Part shown: positions 9,853 through 18,604 of the stretch, piece by piece
Numbering within the stretch: the stretch's first letter is position 1
Layout: the number at the start of each line of letters is the position of its first letter
NCBI GenBank assembly: GCA_963815325.1
Contig: CAWFGG010000009.1
Span: 186,001 to 250,000 of the forward strand
DNA length: 64,000 bases
Source of the DNA: JABDII01 sp963815325
GTDB taxonomy: Bacteria; Gemmatimonadota; Gemmatimonadetes; Gemmatimonadales; GWC2-71-9
Direction of reading: 5' to 3'
Notes under the pieces: model-generated
Told to the model about the DNA's origin: nothing
What the model saw: the letters and a program-made list of their open reading frames with translations, nothing else
The model's database searches: none
Program-made: the position numbers and the translations under genes

Positions 9853-9999
9853 TCATGTCCACATGCTTCCTTCGACCAGGAAGAAGGTAACCACGAAGAC
9901 TATGGCCAGCACCGCCGCCACGACGATCCACCACATGGCACCCCATGGCCTGTCGGACATTCCCAGGGATCGCGCAATCGGGTGGCAGGAGCGCAGCAT
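9853..9999 (-). CDS. Possible small single-helix membrane protein
   Basis: Reading from ATG 9999 gives 48 residues ending in WGAMWWIVVAAVLAIVFVVTFF, a clear transmembrane helix, and VEGSMWT. An internal ATG at 9960 with a GGGA upstream would give 35 residues. The region lies between the M1 peptidase end and the PNPOx-like gene and shows no other feature. Hydrophobic composition favours a real peptide, but there is no family match I recognise. Confidence 0.35.
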   Translation of the reverse strand: MLRSCHPIARSLGMSDRPWGAMWWIVVAAVLAIVFVVTFFLVEGSMWT

Positions 10000-10099
10000 G
10001 CGCCACTTGGCCCGGCTCAAGGACCGATCGAGAACGTCCGGTAGCCCAAGCTCAAGACTTGCTCCAGCCCATCCAGCGCCTGAGATAGACAACCCCAGT

Positions 10100-12469
10100 C
10101 TACTCCCATTTCACCATCTTCAATTCGGCCAGGACGCCCTGGAGATCGTTGAAGATGATGCCCTTGGGCTCGTGCGGCATCAGCGGCAGGGCCTTCTCGG
10201 TCACCGGGCCCCGCACATCCACCCGCAACCTGGCCCACCGGTCCTTGCCCAGGTCGACCGACACCGGAACGATCGCGCGGAAGTTCTCAGGCACGCCCTC
10301 CTGCTCCACCCGGAGCGTAACCTTGTACTTGCCTCCGTCCACCGGTTCGGACTGATAGGCAACCCGGTACTTCGGGATGGCGGCTCCTGAAACCCACTGG
10401 TCGAAGAACCATTGCATGTTGGAGCCCACGTGCTGCTCGACGACGCGCCGGAAATCCTCGGTGGTCGCCTGTGTGCCCCGGTATTGGCTGTAGAAGTCCC
10501 GCATCATGTTGGTGAACGGATCCTCATTCATGGTGCGGAGATCCAGCATCAAGACCCGCAGCATGTGCAGGACCCAGGCGCCTTTCAGGTACACCATCGT
10601 CTGATAGTCGTTCCGGTCGCTCCCCGTGTTGGTCCGGTACCCAAGCCAAATCGGCCCGGGATCAGTGCCACGGGCGATGATGTCCGTGCGCCATCGTTCG
10701 AGTGTATCGAAGTACTTCTTCTTGTCTTTGTGGGTCGTCTGCAGGTACCACAAACCGGCAAAGGTCGCGAATCCTTCACTCAACCACTGATCGTGATAGG
10801 TCCCGAAATCGACACCGATGCCCCACCACTGATGCGCCACCTCGTGCGCCCGGAAGACCTCGTCCCCGCCCTCGCGGTCCGTTTCGTAGAACGTGGCCCA
10901 GGACAGGTGCACCAGCCCCGGGAACGCCTCACCATGACCGTACGGGATTTCCGTGGCATAGAACCGTTCGATTGGCGGCGGACCGAATACGTGCTGGAAG
11001 AACTTCATGCTCTTCCCGACATCGCTCGTCACCTGCTCCTTCATCCTTCCCCGATTGCCGCCACCCTGCCCCATCTTGCGATGTCCTTGCTCGGCATAGA
11101 GCACCGTCACCGGGGGGATGTCCTCCTCTTTGACCGGCACTTCCTCGAACTGGCCGAGGTTAAACGACGCGTTGCGGACCGGATGGGGTGTCACCCAGCG
11201 CGTGGTCACTACCCGGTCGACTTCCGAGGAGTCCACTAAGTTCCCGATGCTGGCAAGGAGATAGGACGTGGAGCTGTGATAGGTCAAGTCGAACGTCGCT
11301 CGACTCCGACCTTCGAGCGACCGGGGGTACCATGCGATGGACGACTTAATGAAGAACCACTCCCCGTACCGATCGATCAGGTCGCCGTGGTAGTGAATCA
11401 CGAGGGTCTCCGTCTCGTCGGCGCCGATCGAGCGAGGAAGCTTGACCCACAGGATGGGGTTCTCTTTTCCCTTGAAGACGGTGGCGGGTGCGCCGTCGGC
11501 CCAGCGCGCGGAGTCGACCTCCAGTTTGTGGTACAGGACAAAGGGGACCCACGGCCCGACCCGGCCTTCGGAGCCGATGTCTATGCGGGCTGCTGCTGCA
11601 AACCGGACCTCGCCGGCTGCATTCCTCGGGAGTGACGTTTCGATGGCGTAGTGCCGGACGGCGGCATAGCGCGTCAGCTCCCGGGTCGCGGGAGCGCCCG
11701 TGCTCATGCCCGCGGGACGGAACTGGCACAGGGCCTCACGTTCGTTGCGCCTCGCCTGCGCGGCCCGCATGAACAACCGCACGCTCTCCACTCGATCGGG
11801 GGCAATGCCGAACATGAACGGGCCGCCCCGCTCGGGCCGAATATGGGCGTAAAACATCCCGGTCTGCTCGCCGTTGAGGAACGACGTCATCAGGTCGACA
11901 TCGAACGCCTGCCTGTCGTCGTCCTCACCATCGGCCAGGTATTCGAGGCTCTCGTCGATCGCCTTTGCGGCTTGACGCGGCGCGTCCATCGTCCGAAACG
12001 AGAGCCGACCCTCCAATTCCTCCAAGGTACCGTCTCCAAAGAAGAGCACCGCCTCCGTGAACGGCTCTTCGAGCGCGCGCACATCACGGAAGTGTTGCAG
12101 TCGCTCCTGCTCGATCTCACTGGGTGGCGCGAACGAAAAGGTGCCGCGGCCGAGGAAGACGGCGGCAACGACGCGACCACCGACGGGGCTCAACAGGAAG
12201 AGCTGGCCGCGCTCCAACGCAAGCGTACCGGCGTCGCGCCTGAGAACGAGGTCAACCACTTCCGCGCCGCGCCCTGGGGCGGCGGTGAGCGATGTGATCT
12301 CGCCATACACTTGCTCGTACGTTGCGGCGACAGTGGACGGGGCGCTGTCGGAGGACTGAGCTGCTAACGGCCCAGAGACGAGCATCGGGAAGGCGAGAAA
12401 CACAACCGCGTAGGCACACCTACCCCCACGAGCGATGGGGCTCGACGTACGCATCGATCCAGTCCTCAA
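10100..12469 (-). CDS. M1 family metallopeptidase, exported, with long N-terminal extension
   Basis: 789-residue secreted zinc aminopeptidase-like protein. A signal peptide (YAVVFLAFPMLVSGPLAAQ) is followed by about 250 residues without an evident M1 motif, then an M1 N-terminal beta domain. The catalytic zinc site is AHEVAHQWW (HExxH near residue 555) with the third ligand in WLSEGFATFAGLWYLQ. The exopeptidase GAMEN-type motif is not obvious; the equivalent region reads IPYGHGEAFPGLVHLSWATF. The M1 C-terminal part ends in GIIFNDLQGVLAELKMVKW. The second in-frame ATG (five codons in) may be the true start. It probably digests peptides in the periplasm or outside the cell. Confidence 0.85.
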   Translation of the reverse strand: MRTGSMRTSSPIARGGRCAYAVVFLAFPMLVSGPLAAQSSDSAPSTVAATYEQVYGEITSLTAAPGRGAEVVDLVLRRDAGTLALERGQLFLLSPVGGRVVAAVFLGRGTFSFAPPSEIEQERLQHFRDVRALEEPFTEAVLFFGDGTLEELEGRLSFRTMDAPRQAAKAIDESLEYLADGEDDDRQAFDVDLMTSFLNGEQTGMFYAHIRPERGGPFMFGIAPDRVESVRLFMRAAQARRNEREALCQFRPAGMSTGAPATRELTRYAAVRHYAIETSLPRNAAGEVRFAAAARIDIGSEGRVGPWVPFVLYHKLEVDSARWADGAPATVFKGKENPILWVKLPRSIGADETETLVIHYHGDLIDRYGEWFFIKSSIAWYPRSLEGRSRATFDLTYHSSTSYLLASIGNLVDSSEVDRVVTTRWVTPHPVRNASFNLGQFEEVPVKEEDIPPVTVLYAEQGHRKMGQGGGNRGRMKEQVTSDVGKSMKFFQHVFGPPPIERFYATEIPYGHGEAFPGLVHLSWATFYETDREGGDEVFRAHEVAHQWWGIGVDFGTYHDQWLSEGFATFAGLWYLQTTHKDKKKYFDTLERWRTDIIARGTDPGPIWLGYRTNTGSDRNDYQTMVYLKGAWVLHMLRVLMLDLRTMNEDPFTNMMRDFYSQYRGTQATTEDFRRVVEQHVGSNMQWFFDQWVSGAAIPKYRVAYQSEPVDGGKYKVTLRVEQEGVPENFRAIVPVSVDLGKDRWARLRVDVRGPVTEKALPLMPHEPKGIIFNDLQGVLAELKMVKWE

Positions 12470-12704
12470 CGTGACGAGAAGGCGGAACCGACGAGACTGC
12501 TCCGCCGCAGTGGTCGGCCCAGGCGGCCGACGAGTGGTCAGGTAACGATATCTATTCCCTCGCCACCATGAACGATTGGTGAATCCCGAATGAAAAACTC
12601 AATGTGCGGAAGCTCTGCAGTGGTTTGCAGCCGCAAGCCAGGCATCCCGAAGACGACCAGCTAGGGTTTCCCCTAGTCCGGTCCACCGGCTCCGGTTGGC
12701 TCTC

Positions 12705-13307
12705 TCAGGTTGTGAGTGGCTTGTCCGCGACGAACCATGCGATCGCGCGCATGGTCTCCCGGGACGCCACAAGTGTGAACCCTGCCGCCTCCAGACCGGT
12801 CAGAAAGCCTTTGCGGTCGAACCGGTCGTGCTCAGGGTGACGGAACAGCCGTTTCGCAATCGGATGTCCGAGGAGGTCACTCAGTACTTCTTCGGCATAG
12901 AACCGGCCGCCCGGCTTGAGCACTCGCCATACCTCGGCCAGGGCATCTCGCCAACGTGGCACGTGATGCACGATGCCGAAATCGAAGACGGCATCGTAGG
13001 TGTCTTCTGGCATGGGGATGGCCAGCGCGTCACCCGTCCAGAGGCGCACGCGGGATCCCTGCCGGGCCAGCCGTCTCCGAGCGAGCTGCACCATCCGCGG
13101 ATCGAGATCGAACGCGTCGACCGAGGCGGCACCGAATTGATCCAACACGATCCCCGCGCCCACGCCGCGCCCACAACCGATCTCGAGTGCTCGCCCGCCC
13201 TGCACTGCACCGCCCATCCGAAGCAGGCGGCGTGCCTCGACGTGCCGCTGCAGCGCCGCACGCAGAGGATTGTTCATCAGGTGATACTCGAAGCGATTGA
13301 GCAACAT
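12705..13307 (-). CDS. Class I SAM-dependent methyltransferase
   Basis: 200-residue methyltransferase with the Rossmann SAM-binding motif ALEIGCGRGVGAGIVLDQFG near residue 40, the acidic ribose-binding strand SVDAFDLDP, motif II TYDAVFDFGIVHHV, and the post-motif LAEVWRVLKPGGRFYAEE. The family resembles UbiE/Methyltransf_11 small-molecule methylases. The substrate cannot be inferred; the divergent neighbour is glucokinase and the peptidase downstream seems unrelated. Confidence 0.85.
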   Translation of the reverse strand: MLLNRFEYHLMNNPLRAALQRHVEARRLLRMGGAVQGGRALEIGCGRGVGAGIVLDQFGAASVDAFDLDPRMVQLARRRLARQGSRVRLWTGDALAIPMPEDTYDAVFDFGIVHHVPRWRDALAEVWRVLKPGGRFYAEEVLSDLLGHPIAKRLFRHPEHDRFDRKGFLTGLEAAGFTLVASRETMRAIAWFVADKPLTT

Positions 13308-13507
13308 CCTCAGGCAGTCTTCTGGTCGGCCGCTGCCAGATCGCTGACAGCTGCGAAGTCCGAGAGCTGCTGCGGAGCCTCGACCTCAATTTGGGACGAC
13401 ACAGAATCTTCCTCCCCTACCGGTCAACGCGAGCCGCGTTGACGAGTCCATGATCCGAGGTCTACTTGTCAATCTATATGGCATTGCCCTCTATATTGTG
13501 GAGAGAA

Positions 13508-13750
13508 GTGCCCTTCAATTGCCACCGTTACTCGAGAGACCGCGTGCCAGAGCCGTTAGTGACATTTCCAGAGTTCCGTGCCCACCTTGGGCCTCCGGCA
13601 CCCCGCCCACCGGTTCCAGGGCCGAGGGACGACTGGACCACGGAGCCGGGAGACGCGAGCGCAGCTCGATGGGCCCTGGCCACGCCCAGTCAGGTCCATT
13701 CGTGGCTCGGCCGCGTGGCAGACTGCCTCGAGCAAGAGGAGCAACGGTGA
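13508..13750 (+). CDS. Possible small protein upstream of glucokinase
   Basis: An 80-residue reading frame starting at GTG 13508, preceded by GGAGAGAA. It ends at TGA 13748-13750, which overlaps the GTG start of glucokinase, a common operon arrangement here. The C-terminus SQVHSWLGRVADCLEQEEQR looks amphipathic, while the middle is Pro/Arg-rich (HLGPPAPRPPVPGPRDDW). I do not recognise a family. It may be a real coupled small protein or simply an open frame in GC-rich leader DNA. Confidence 0.35.
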   Translation: MPFNCHRYSRDRVPEPLVTFPEFRAHLGPPAPRPPVPGPRDDWTTEPGDASAARWALATPSQVHSWLGRVADCLEQEEQR

Positions 13751-14709
13751 GTTCCGGACCACTGGCACTGGTTGCCGACGTCGGAGGCACCAACGTGCGC
13801 TTTGCCGTCGTCGAGCCCGGCGGACAGCCGAAGCGAGTCGTCAACTTCAAGTGCAGCGAATACCCGGACTTTCTCGCGGCCGTGGATGCCTATGTGGGAC
13901 GACTCGGATCGCGCACCCGCCCGACCAGCGCCGCCTTTGCCGTGGCCGGCCCCGTGCTCGGCGACCGCGTCCGACTGACCAACAGTCCATGGACCATCTC
14001 GGCTCGGGCCGTGGAGCGGCGCTACGGCTTCAGCGACGTGCACCTGATCAACGACTTCTCGGCGATCGCTCTGGCGATCCCACGCCTCCGCCCAACCGAT
14101 CGGCGGAAGATCGGCGGCGGTCGAGCAGTTCAGCGCGCGGCCATCGGCGTGATTGGCCCCGGGACGGGACTCGGTGTATCGGGTCTGGTGTGGACCGGCA
14201 GCCGCTATGTGCCGCTGGCATCGGAAGGGGGGAAGGTCACGCTGCCGCCATTCGACGCGTTCGAGACCGAGGTCATCGAGGTCATTCGCCGACAGTACAC
14301 CCACGTCTCGGCCGAGCGACTGCTCTCCGGCGCCGGCTTGGCCCTGCTCTATCGCACAATGAGAGAGGTGAAGGGTCTCTCAGCCCGGCCCCTGTCACCC
14401 CAAACCATCTCGAGCCGGGCACGGTCGGGACAATGCCCGATCTGTCGCCAGACCGTCGACGTGTTTTGTGCCATGCTGGGAACCGTCGCGGCCGATCTCG
14501 CGCTCACGCTGGGCGCGCTTGGCGGTGTGTTCATTGCCGGAGGCATCGTTCCGAAATTCGGTCCGCTGTTCCAGCGGTCGCCGTTTCGGCGGCGGTTCGA
14601 GAGTAAGGGCCGGTTCTCCACGTACCTGGCGGCCATTCCCACCTGGGTCATTACCCACCGGAATCCGGGCCTGCTTGGCTTGGCCTACCTGATCGACACC
14701 CGCCGCTGA
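13747..14709 (+). CDS. glk: Glucokinase (Glk family)
   Basis: 320-residue ATP-dependent glucokinase that phosphorylates glucose to glucose 6-phosphate in the cytosol. It matches the proteobacterial-type Glk rather than ROK: phosphate-1 motif VADVGGTNVRFAVV, catalytic Asp in LINDFSAIALAIP, phosphate-2 GPGTGLGVSGLV, substrate-loop SEGGKVTLPP, then HVSAERLLSGAGL, a CPICRQ zinc-like pair, and GGVFIAGGIVPKF. The length equals the E. coli enzyme. The GTG start at 13747 has an AGAGGAG ribosome binding site; the open frame extends much further upstream but without family similarity. Confidence 0.9.
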   Translation: MSSGPLALVADVGGTNVRFAVVEPGGQPKRVVNFKCSEYPDFLAAVDAYVGRLGSRTRPTSAAFAVAGPVLGDRVRLTNSPWTISARAVERRYGFSDVHLINDFSAIALAIPRLRPTDRRKIGGGRAVQRAAIGVIGPGTGLGVSGLVWTGSRYVPLASEGGKVTLPPFDAFETEVIEVIRRQYTHVSAERLLSGAGLALLYRTMREVKGLSARPLSPQTISSRARSGQCPICRQTVDVFCAMLGTVAADLALTLGALGGVFIAGGIVPKFGPLFQRSPFRRRFESKGRFSTYLAAIPTWVITHRNPGLLGLAYLIDTRR

Positions 14710-14716
14710 AGACCGC

Positions 14717-14938
14717 TCACGCCTCGGGATCAAACATTCGCCGAGCCGCTGCTTCCGCCTTGACCACGAGCGCCACCATCGAGGCGGCCCGTCGTGGCCG
14801 CACCCCTTCCTGAATCAACATCTCCCGCGCTTCCTCCGGGCTCTTCCCATCTTTGAGCAGCTCCCGAATTCGGAGCGTCAGCACCCGCGTCTCGGCTCCG
14901 CCCGCCCCGCCGCCAAACATCCGGTCCCAGATCGTCAT
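14717..14938 (-). CDS. Small hypothetical protein
   Basis: 73 residues, helical and charged in the middle (RIRELLKDGKSPEEAREMLI) with a C-terminal helix RRAASMVALVVKAEAAARRM. The N-terminus MTIWDRMFGGGAGG is glycine-rich. It converges on glucokinase with seven bases between the two stops. The amino-acid pattern is protein-like, but I do not recognise the family and no function can be given. Confidence 0.55.
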   Translation of the reverse strand: MTIWDRMFGGGAGGAETRVLTLRIRELLKDGKSPEEAREMLIQEGVRPRRAASMVALVVKAEAAARRMFDPEA

Positions 14939-15049
14939 GTCGCATTCCCCGGTACGGGAGTGAACGCCACAAGCTGAGTGAATCCTCGGTTAGACGCAGT
15001 CCGTCGGGGCATTGAGAGCATATTTGCCCAATCCCGAGCGGGAGCACGT

Positions 15050-15351
15050 GTGGAAGGCCACTACGCGACAGCGGACTTACTGGTTACCGGCATCATCGTG
15101 GCGGCCTTTTTCGGCTCGATCGCCACCATGTGGGCGTGGACCCAGGGCGTGGCGTGTGGCCCTGGTCGAAAGCCCGACCCCGGATTGGGAGCGAGGATAT
15201 CACCCAGCTCACCGAGGCCGTGGAGGAGCTCCACGCACGACTCGAAGGGATCCAAGAAGACCTTATTTCCATGCACGACCGCCTGGAGCGGACCGAGCGC
15301 TTGCTGGCACGACCGGCTCACTCGGAGCAGTCCACGCCGCCGCCCCCCTAG
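15050..15351 (+). CDS. Small membrane-anchored coiled-coil protein (frameshifted), paralogue 1
   Basis: Starts at GTG 15050 with GGGAG upstream. One transmembrane helix (LLVTGIIVAAFFGSIATMWAW) is followed, after a frame break around 15150-15165, by a charged coiled coil: DITQLTEAVEELHARLEGIQ, DLISMHDRLERTERLLAR. A single-base change reconnects the two. The layout and the closing LERTERLL match the next gene and 39269-39541, so the three are paralogues. The design (one short helix, then a coiled coil) recalls PspB-like stress proteins, but that is only a structural likeness. Confidence 0.6.
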
Positions 15352-15404
15352 ACGCGCCGGGGAATCCCGGTAACCTTCTGGCGACGCAACAATCGGAGCC
15401 GAGT

Positions 15405-15686
15405 GTGGAGCCCTATCAAGTCCAATCCATCGTCGAGAGCCTGATCATCGCGGGCGCTTTCGTGTCGGCCCTCGGGATTCTGTCGTGGACCTGGGTCAAG
15501 ACCCGCGCGGCCAAGTATGGCGCGGTGGAAGCGGCCAAGCTCACCGAGTCGGTCGGGCTGCTGCACGATCGGGTGGACAGCCTGCAGGAGGAATTGGGCT
15601 ATGTGCACGAGCGGCTGGACTTCGCCGAACGGGTGCTGACCCGCGTCGCCGACGACGGGGCGCCCCGGGAGCTGCCCAAACACTAG
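15405..15686 (+). CDS. Small membrane-anchored coiled-coil protein, paralogue 2
   Basis: 93 residues from GTG 15405 with a GGAG ribosome binding site. The helix SLIIAGAFVSALGILSWTWV is followed by a basic segment KTRAAKYGAVEAAK and a coiled coil (LTESVGLLHDRVDSLQEEL, YVHERLDFAERVLTRV). It sits 53 bases after paralogue 1 and shares its layout. The motif ERLDFAERVL is repeated almost exactly in the protein at 39269-39541. It is probably anchored in the inner membrane with the coiled coil in the cytosol. Function unknown. Confidence 0.7.
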   Translation: MEPYQVQSIVESLIIAGAFVSALGILSWTWVKTRAAKYGAVEAAKLTESVGLLHDRVDSLQEELGYVHERLDFAERVLTRVADDGAPRELPKH

Positions 15687-15687
15687 G

Positions 15688-16386
15688 CTACGTCCGCTCG
15701 ACCACCCAACCGCCGAACACGAGCGCGCGGTAGAATTGAGCCGGGTTCCGGAACCCTGCCTCGGCCAAGAGTTCGATCACGCGCTCCTCCGGTACGAAGT
15801 GAACCCCATCTTCAACCTGTTGCCGATACCGTTGTGCTCCCTGTTCCGTCACGCCGTGCGAGCGGGCATAGCGCATCCATGCATCCATCAAGCGAGCGAA
15901 GCCGGATGTCTCTTTCGCGCCGTATGCATCGACCATGACGAGCGTTCCCCTCTGGACGACACGCCGGGCGATTTCCTGCAGCAGCGCACGCTTCGCACCA
16001 TCATCAGCCTGAAAGTGGAGTACCAACAACAGAGAGGCCGCGTCGAACGGCTCGGTTTCCGGCAATTCCGCGAGCGGGGCCTGGACGAATTCGACTCGCC
16101 CATCCAAGCCGTGTCGGGACATACGCCCCTTGGCCTGCGAGATCATGGCACCGGACGGCTCGACGGCGGTGAGCCGCCATTCGGGCTCGGCGGCTGCGTA
16201 TGCCGCCAGCTCGTTGCCCGTCCCTGCCCCCACGACCAGAACCCGCGCCTTCGGTCCTACGCGCATGCGGAGGGCCGCGTGGGCCAGGAGCATGAGGTCG
16301 TCGTATCCGGGAACGACTCTGCGGATTACCTGCTCGTAGCGCGCCGCATAGTCGCCATCGAAGTCGAAGCCCGGCCGATCGCGCAC
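15688..16386 (-). CDS. Class I SAM-dependent methyltransferase
   Basis: 232 residues. The SAM-binding motif I is RVLVVGAGTGNELAAYA near residue 48, motif post-I is LTAVEPSGAMISQAK, and motif II region is FDAASLLLVLHFQADDGAK. The arrangement is like Methyltransf_25/11 enzymes and resembles tellurite or carboxyl methylases only loosely. The N-terminal FDFDGDYAARYEQVIRRVVP is typical of the group. It ends one base past the stop of the small coiled-coil gene on the other strand. The substrate is unknown. Confidence 0.8.
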   Translation of the reverse strand: MRDRPGFDFDGDYAARYEQVIRRVVPGYDDLMLLAHAALRMRVGPKARVLVVGAGTGNELAAYAAAEPEWRLTAVEPSGAMISQAKGRMSRHGLDGRVEFVQAPLAELPETEPFDAASLLLVLHFQADDGAKRALLQEIARRVVQRGTLVMVDAYGAKETSGFARLMDAWMRYARSHGVTEQGAQRYRQQVEDGVHFVPEERVIELLAEAGFRNPAQFYRALVFGGWVVERT

Positions 16387-16388
16387 GC

Positions 16389-17066
16389 TCAGGCCCGAGT
16401 GCGGTCCATGGCTTCCCGCACGCGGCGGGCGGCCTGCTCCACGGATTCGAGGGTGTAGCCCGGCGGAAAGACCTCGCCGCCGACTCCGACGGCAACGGCC
16501 CCTGCTGCTACGTAGTCAGCGATGCTCTCGGATGTCGGCCCGCTGGTGGGAATGAGTGGGATGTCGGGCAGCGGACCGCGTACGGCACGGAGGAAGGCCG
16601 GACCTCCAAGCGGACCCGCGGGAAAGATCTTGACCACGGAGGCGCCGGCGCGGAACGCTGCCAAGACCTCGGTGGGTGTCGCGGCACCCGGGATGGCAAG
16701 GAGTCCGACACGGCGAGCCTCCTCGAACACTTCCAGGTCGAAGACCGGCGACAGCACGAACCGGCCGCCCGCCCGGGCCACGCTCCGGACGGCCTGACGG
16801 TTCAGGACCGTTCCCGCCCCGACCAACAGATCCTCGCGTGGAGCCAGGGTCTGAATGACGTGGAGGGCGTTCGGCGTGGTGAGCGTCACCTCGAAAGTGC
16901 GGAGGCCGCCGCGTGCCGCCGCCTGGCAGCATTCGAGTACGGGATCGTCCTCGCCCAAGCGGATGCACAGGATGACCCCGTCGCGGAGCAGCCGGTCGCG
17001 TGTGTGCCCGATCCGGGCGGCGGGGTCGCCCACTGGACGCGTTACCTCACTCATCGACGTTGCCAC
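16389..17066 (-). CDS. eda: Bifunctional KDPG/KHG aldolase
   Basis: 225-residue class I aldolase that cleaves 2-keto-3-deoxy-6-phosphogluconate to pyruvate and glyceraldehyde 3-phosphate (Entner-Doudoroff) or 4-hydroxy-2-oxoglutarate to pyruvate and glyoxylate. The catalytic Glu lies in LRTFEVTLTTPNAL, the phosphate/Gly loop is LLVGAGTVLN, and the Schiff-base Lys is in SVVKIFPAGPLGG; PLIPTSGPT closes the phosphate site. The GTG start at 17066 has GGAGAGA five to six bases upstream; ATG 17054 is an alternative. With glucokinase nearby it hints at sugar-acid breakdown, but no 6-phosphogluconate dehydratase is present in the window. Confidence 0.85.
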   Translation of the reverse strand: MATSMSEVTRPVGDPAARIGHTRDRLLRDGVILCIRLGEDDPVLECCQAAARGGLRTFEVTLTTPNALHVIQTLAPREDLLVGAGTVLNRQAVRSVARAGGRFVLSPVFDLEVFEEARRVGLLAIPGAATPTEVLAAFRAGASVVKIFPAGPLGGPAFLRAVRGPLPDIPLIPTSGPTSESIADYVAAGAVAVGVGGEVFPPGYTLESVEQAARRVREAMDRTRA

Positions 17067-17110
17067 CTGTCTCTCCAGTCAGTGAACAGCAGACCAGCAG
17101 CCTCCACCGG

Positions 17111-17434
17111 TTAGTGCTTCCGCCGCAGCTTGACGGCCGTTCCGTAGGCCAGCAGTTCCGATGCGCCCTGCATGACCGCGGCAGTCGTGAACCGGACGGC
17201 GACGATCGCGTCGGCGCGAAGCGCTTCCGCCTGGGCAACCATTCGGTCGATGGCCTGCTCGCGCGATTCCGCCAGCATCTTGGTGTATTCGGTGATCTCG
17301 CCCCCGACCACGTTCCTGAGCCCCGCGAGGATGTCCTTTCCGATGTGACGGGCGCGGATGGTGTTGCCCCGCACCAGGCCCAGTGTCTCTACGACCTCGT
17401 ACTCCTCCGGCATGTCCTGGGTCGTGATCAGCAT
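17111..17434 (-). CDS. YbjQ family protein (UPF0145)
   Basis: 107 residues that cover a full YbjQ-like domain: TTQDMPEEYEVVETLGLVRG, then NVVGGEITEYTKMLAESREQ and ADAIVAVRFTTAAVMQGASE, ending in YGTAVKL. These proteins form pentamers and are cytosolic with no settled role, sometimes linked to heavy-metal response. A strong AAGAGGAG ribosome binding site precedes ATG 17434. It follows a small membrane protein by nine bases, so the pair is probably co-transcribed. Confidence 0.85.
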   Translation of the reverse strand: MLITTQDMPEEYEVVETLGLVRGNTIRARHIGKDILAGLRNVVGGEITEYTKMLAESREQAIDRMVAQAEALRADAIVAVRFTTAAVMQGASELLAYGTAVKLRRKH

Positions 17435-17443
17435 ACGCTCCTC

Positions 17444-17647
17444 TTACTGGTCGACGTTCTTCGAGTAGTAGTCGTCTTCCTTGCTCGCCAGGCGTTCCCG
17501 CACCACCTTGACCAGGAGCAGCCCGATGGCCACCACCACAGCGACGGCGGCCCAGTCGTACGGAAACCCCGCGATCATGCCGCGGATGAATTGCAGGAAC
17601 CAGTACACCGCAACCACGAGCAAAATAGTGTATCCCAGTTTTTCCAT
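17444..17647 (-). CDS. Small two-helix membrane protein, unknown
   Basis: 67 residues from ATG 17647. Two transmembrane segments (KLGYTILLVVAVYWFLQFI and WAAVAVVVAIGLLLVKVV) are followed by a charged tail RERLASKEDDYYSKNVDQ. An open frame extends further upstream but without protein-like character. It is directly upstream of the YbjQ gene and probably in one transcript with it. I know no named family for it. Confidence 0.6.
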   Translation of the reverse strand: MEKLGYTILLVVAVYWFLQFIRGMIAGFPYDWAAVAVVVAIGLLLVKVVRERLASKEDDYYSKNVDQ

Positions 17648-17757
17648 GGCGGCTTCCCCCGTAGACGCTACGCCGTCCGTGCGGAACCTCGGAACCATGC
17701 TGTTCTAAGCTAATATCGATCCGGTGCGGCCGTGAGTCCGCCGGCTGGAGGGTGTCC

Positions 17758-18567
17758 ATGACTTGCTTCGTCTGTGTCACTTGCGGGGTCCAGTACCCCG
17801 AGAGTCCTGCTCCCCCCACCCGCTGCGTGATCTGCGAGGACGAGCGCCAGTTCGTGGGCTGGGACGGCCAAGCGTGGACCACCCTCGACGCGATACGGGG
17901 CCGCCACAGGAACCGCTCCGACCCCATGGAGCCGGGCCTTACCCGGATCGGCACCGAGCCCGCCTTCGGCATCGGTCAGCACGCCTTCCTGCTCGAGAGC
18001 CCGGAAGGGAATGTTCTGTGGGATTGCATCACCCTCATCGACTTGGAGACGATCACCCAGGTCCAAGAGCGCGGCGGGCTCCGCGCCATCGCCATCTCAC
18101 ACCCGCACTTCTACTCCAGCATGGTCGAGTGGAGCCGGGCCTTCAACGACGTCCCCATCTACGTCCATTCTGCCGACCGGCAATGGGTGGTGCGGCCCGA
18201 CCCCGCGATAGTCTTCTGGGAAGGCGAAACCCAGGCCCTGGCCAACGGGCTGACACTCATTCGCGGCGGCGGCCACTTCGAGGGCGGGGCGATGCTGCAT
18301 TGGGCGGCCGGTGCCAACGGCCAGGGCGTGCTCTTGCCCGGAGACATCATCCAGGTGGTGCACGATCGGCGCTGGGTGAGTTTCATGTACAGCTACGTGA
18401 ACCTGATCCCGCTCCCAGCCGAAGCGGTGAAGCGGGTGGCCGCATCGGTGGCTCGATTCCCATTCGAGCGCATCTATAGCCCATGGACCGGCCGGGTGGT
18501 GATGGCAGACGGGAGTGCCGTCGTTCGCCGATCGGCCCAGCGCTATCTCAAAGCCCTCGGTGCATGA
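17758..18567 (+). CDS. MBL-fold hydrolase-like protein with N-terminal zinc ribbon
   Basis: 269 residues starting at ATG 17758 with GGAGGG upstream. The N-terminus carries two CxxC pairs (CVTCG and CVICEDERQFVG) that look like a small zinc ribbon. The rest has a metallo-beta-lactamase outline: GIGQHAFLLESPEGNVLWDC, IAISHPHFYSSMVEWSRAF, IRGGGHFEGGAMLHW and VLLPGDIIQVV. The classic HxHxDH motif is altered to HPHFYSSMVEW, so the usual second metal site is probably missing or remodelled; the GGHF and GD blocks remain. Cytosolic; substrate unknown. Confidence 0.75.
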   Translation: MTCFVCVTCGVQYPESPAPPTRCVICEDERQFVGWDGQAWTTLDAIRGRHRNRSDPMEPGLTRIGTEPAFGIGQHAFLLESPEGNVLWDCITLIDLETITQVQERGGLRAIAISHPHFYSSMVEWSRAFNDVPIYVHSADRQWVVRPDPAIVFWEGETQALANGLTLIRGGGHFEGGAMLHWAAGANGQGVLLPGDIIQVVHDRRWVSFMYSYVNLIPLPAEAVKRVAASVARFPFERIYSPWTGRVVMADGSAVVRRSAQRYLKALGA

Positions 18568-18604
18568 GGCCGCTCGGCTTCCGGAGCGCACCGCGCGATC
18601 CGGC

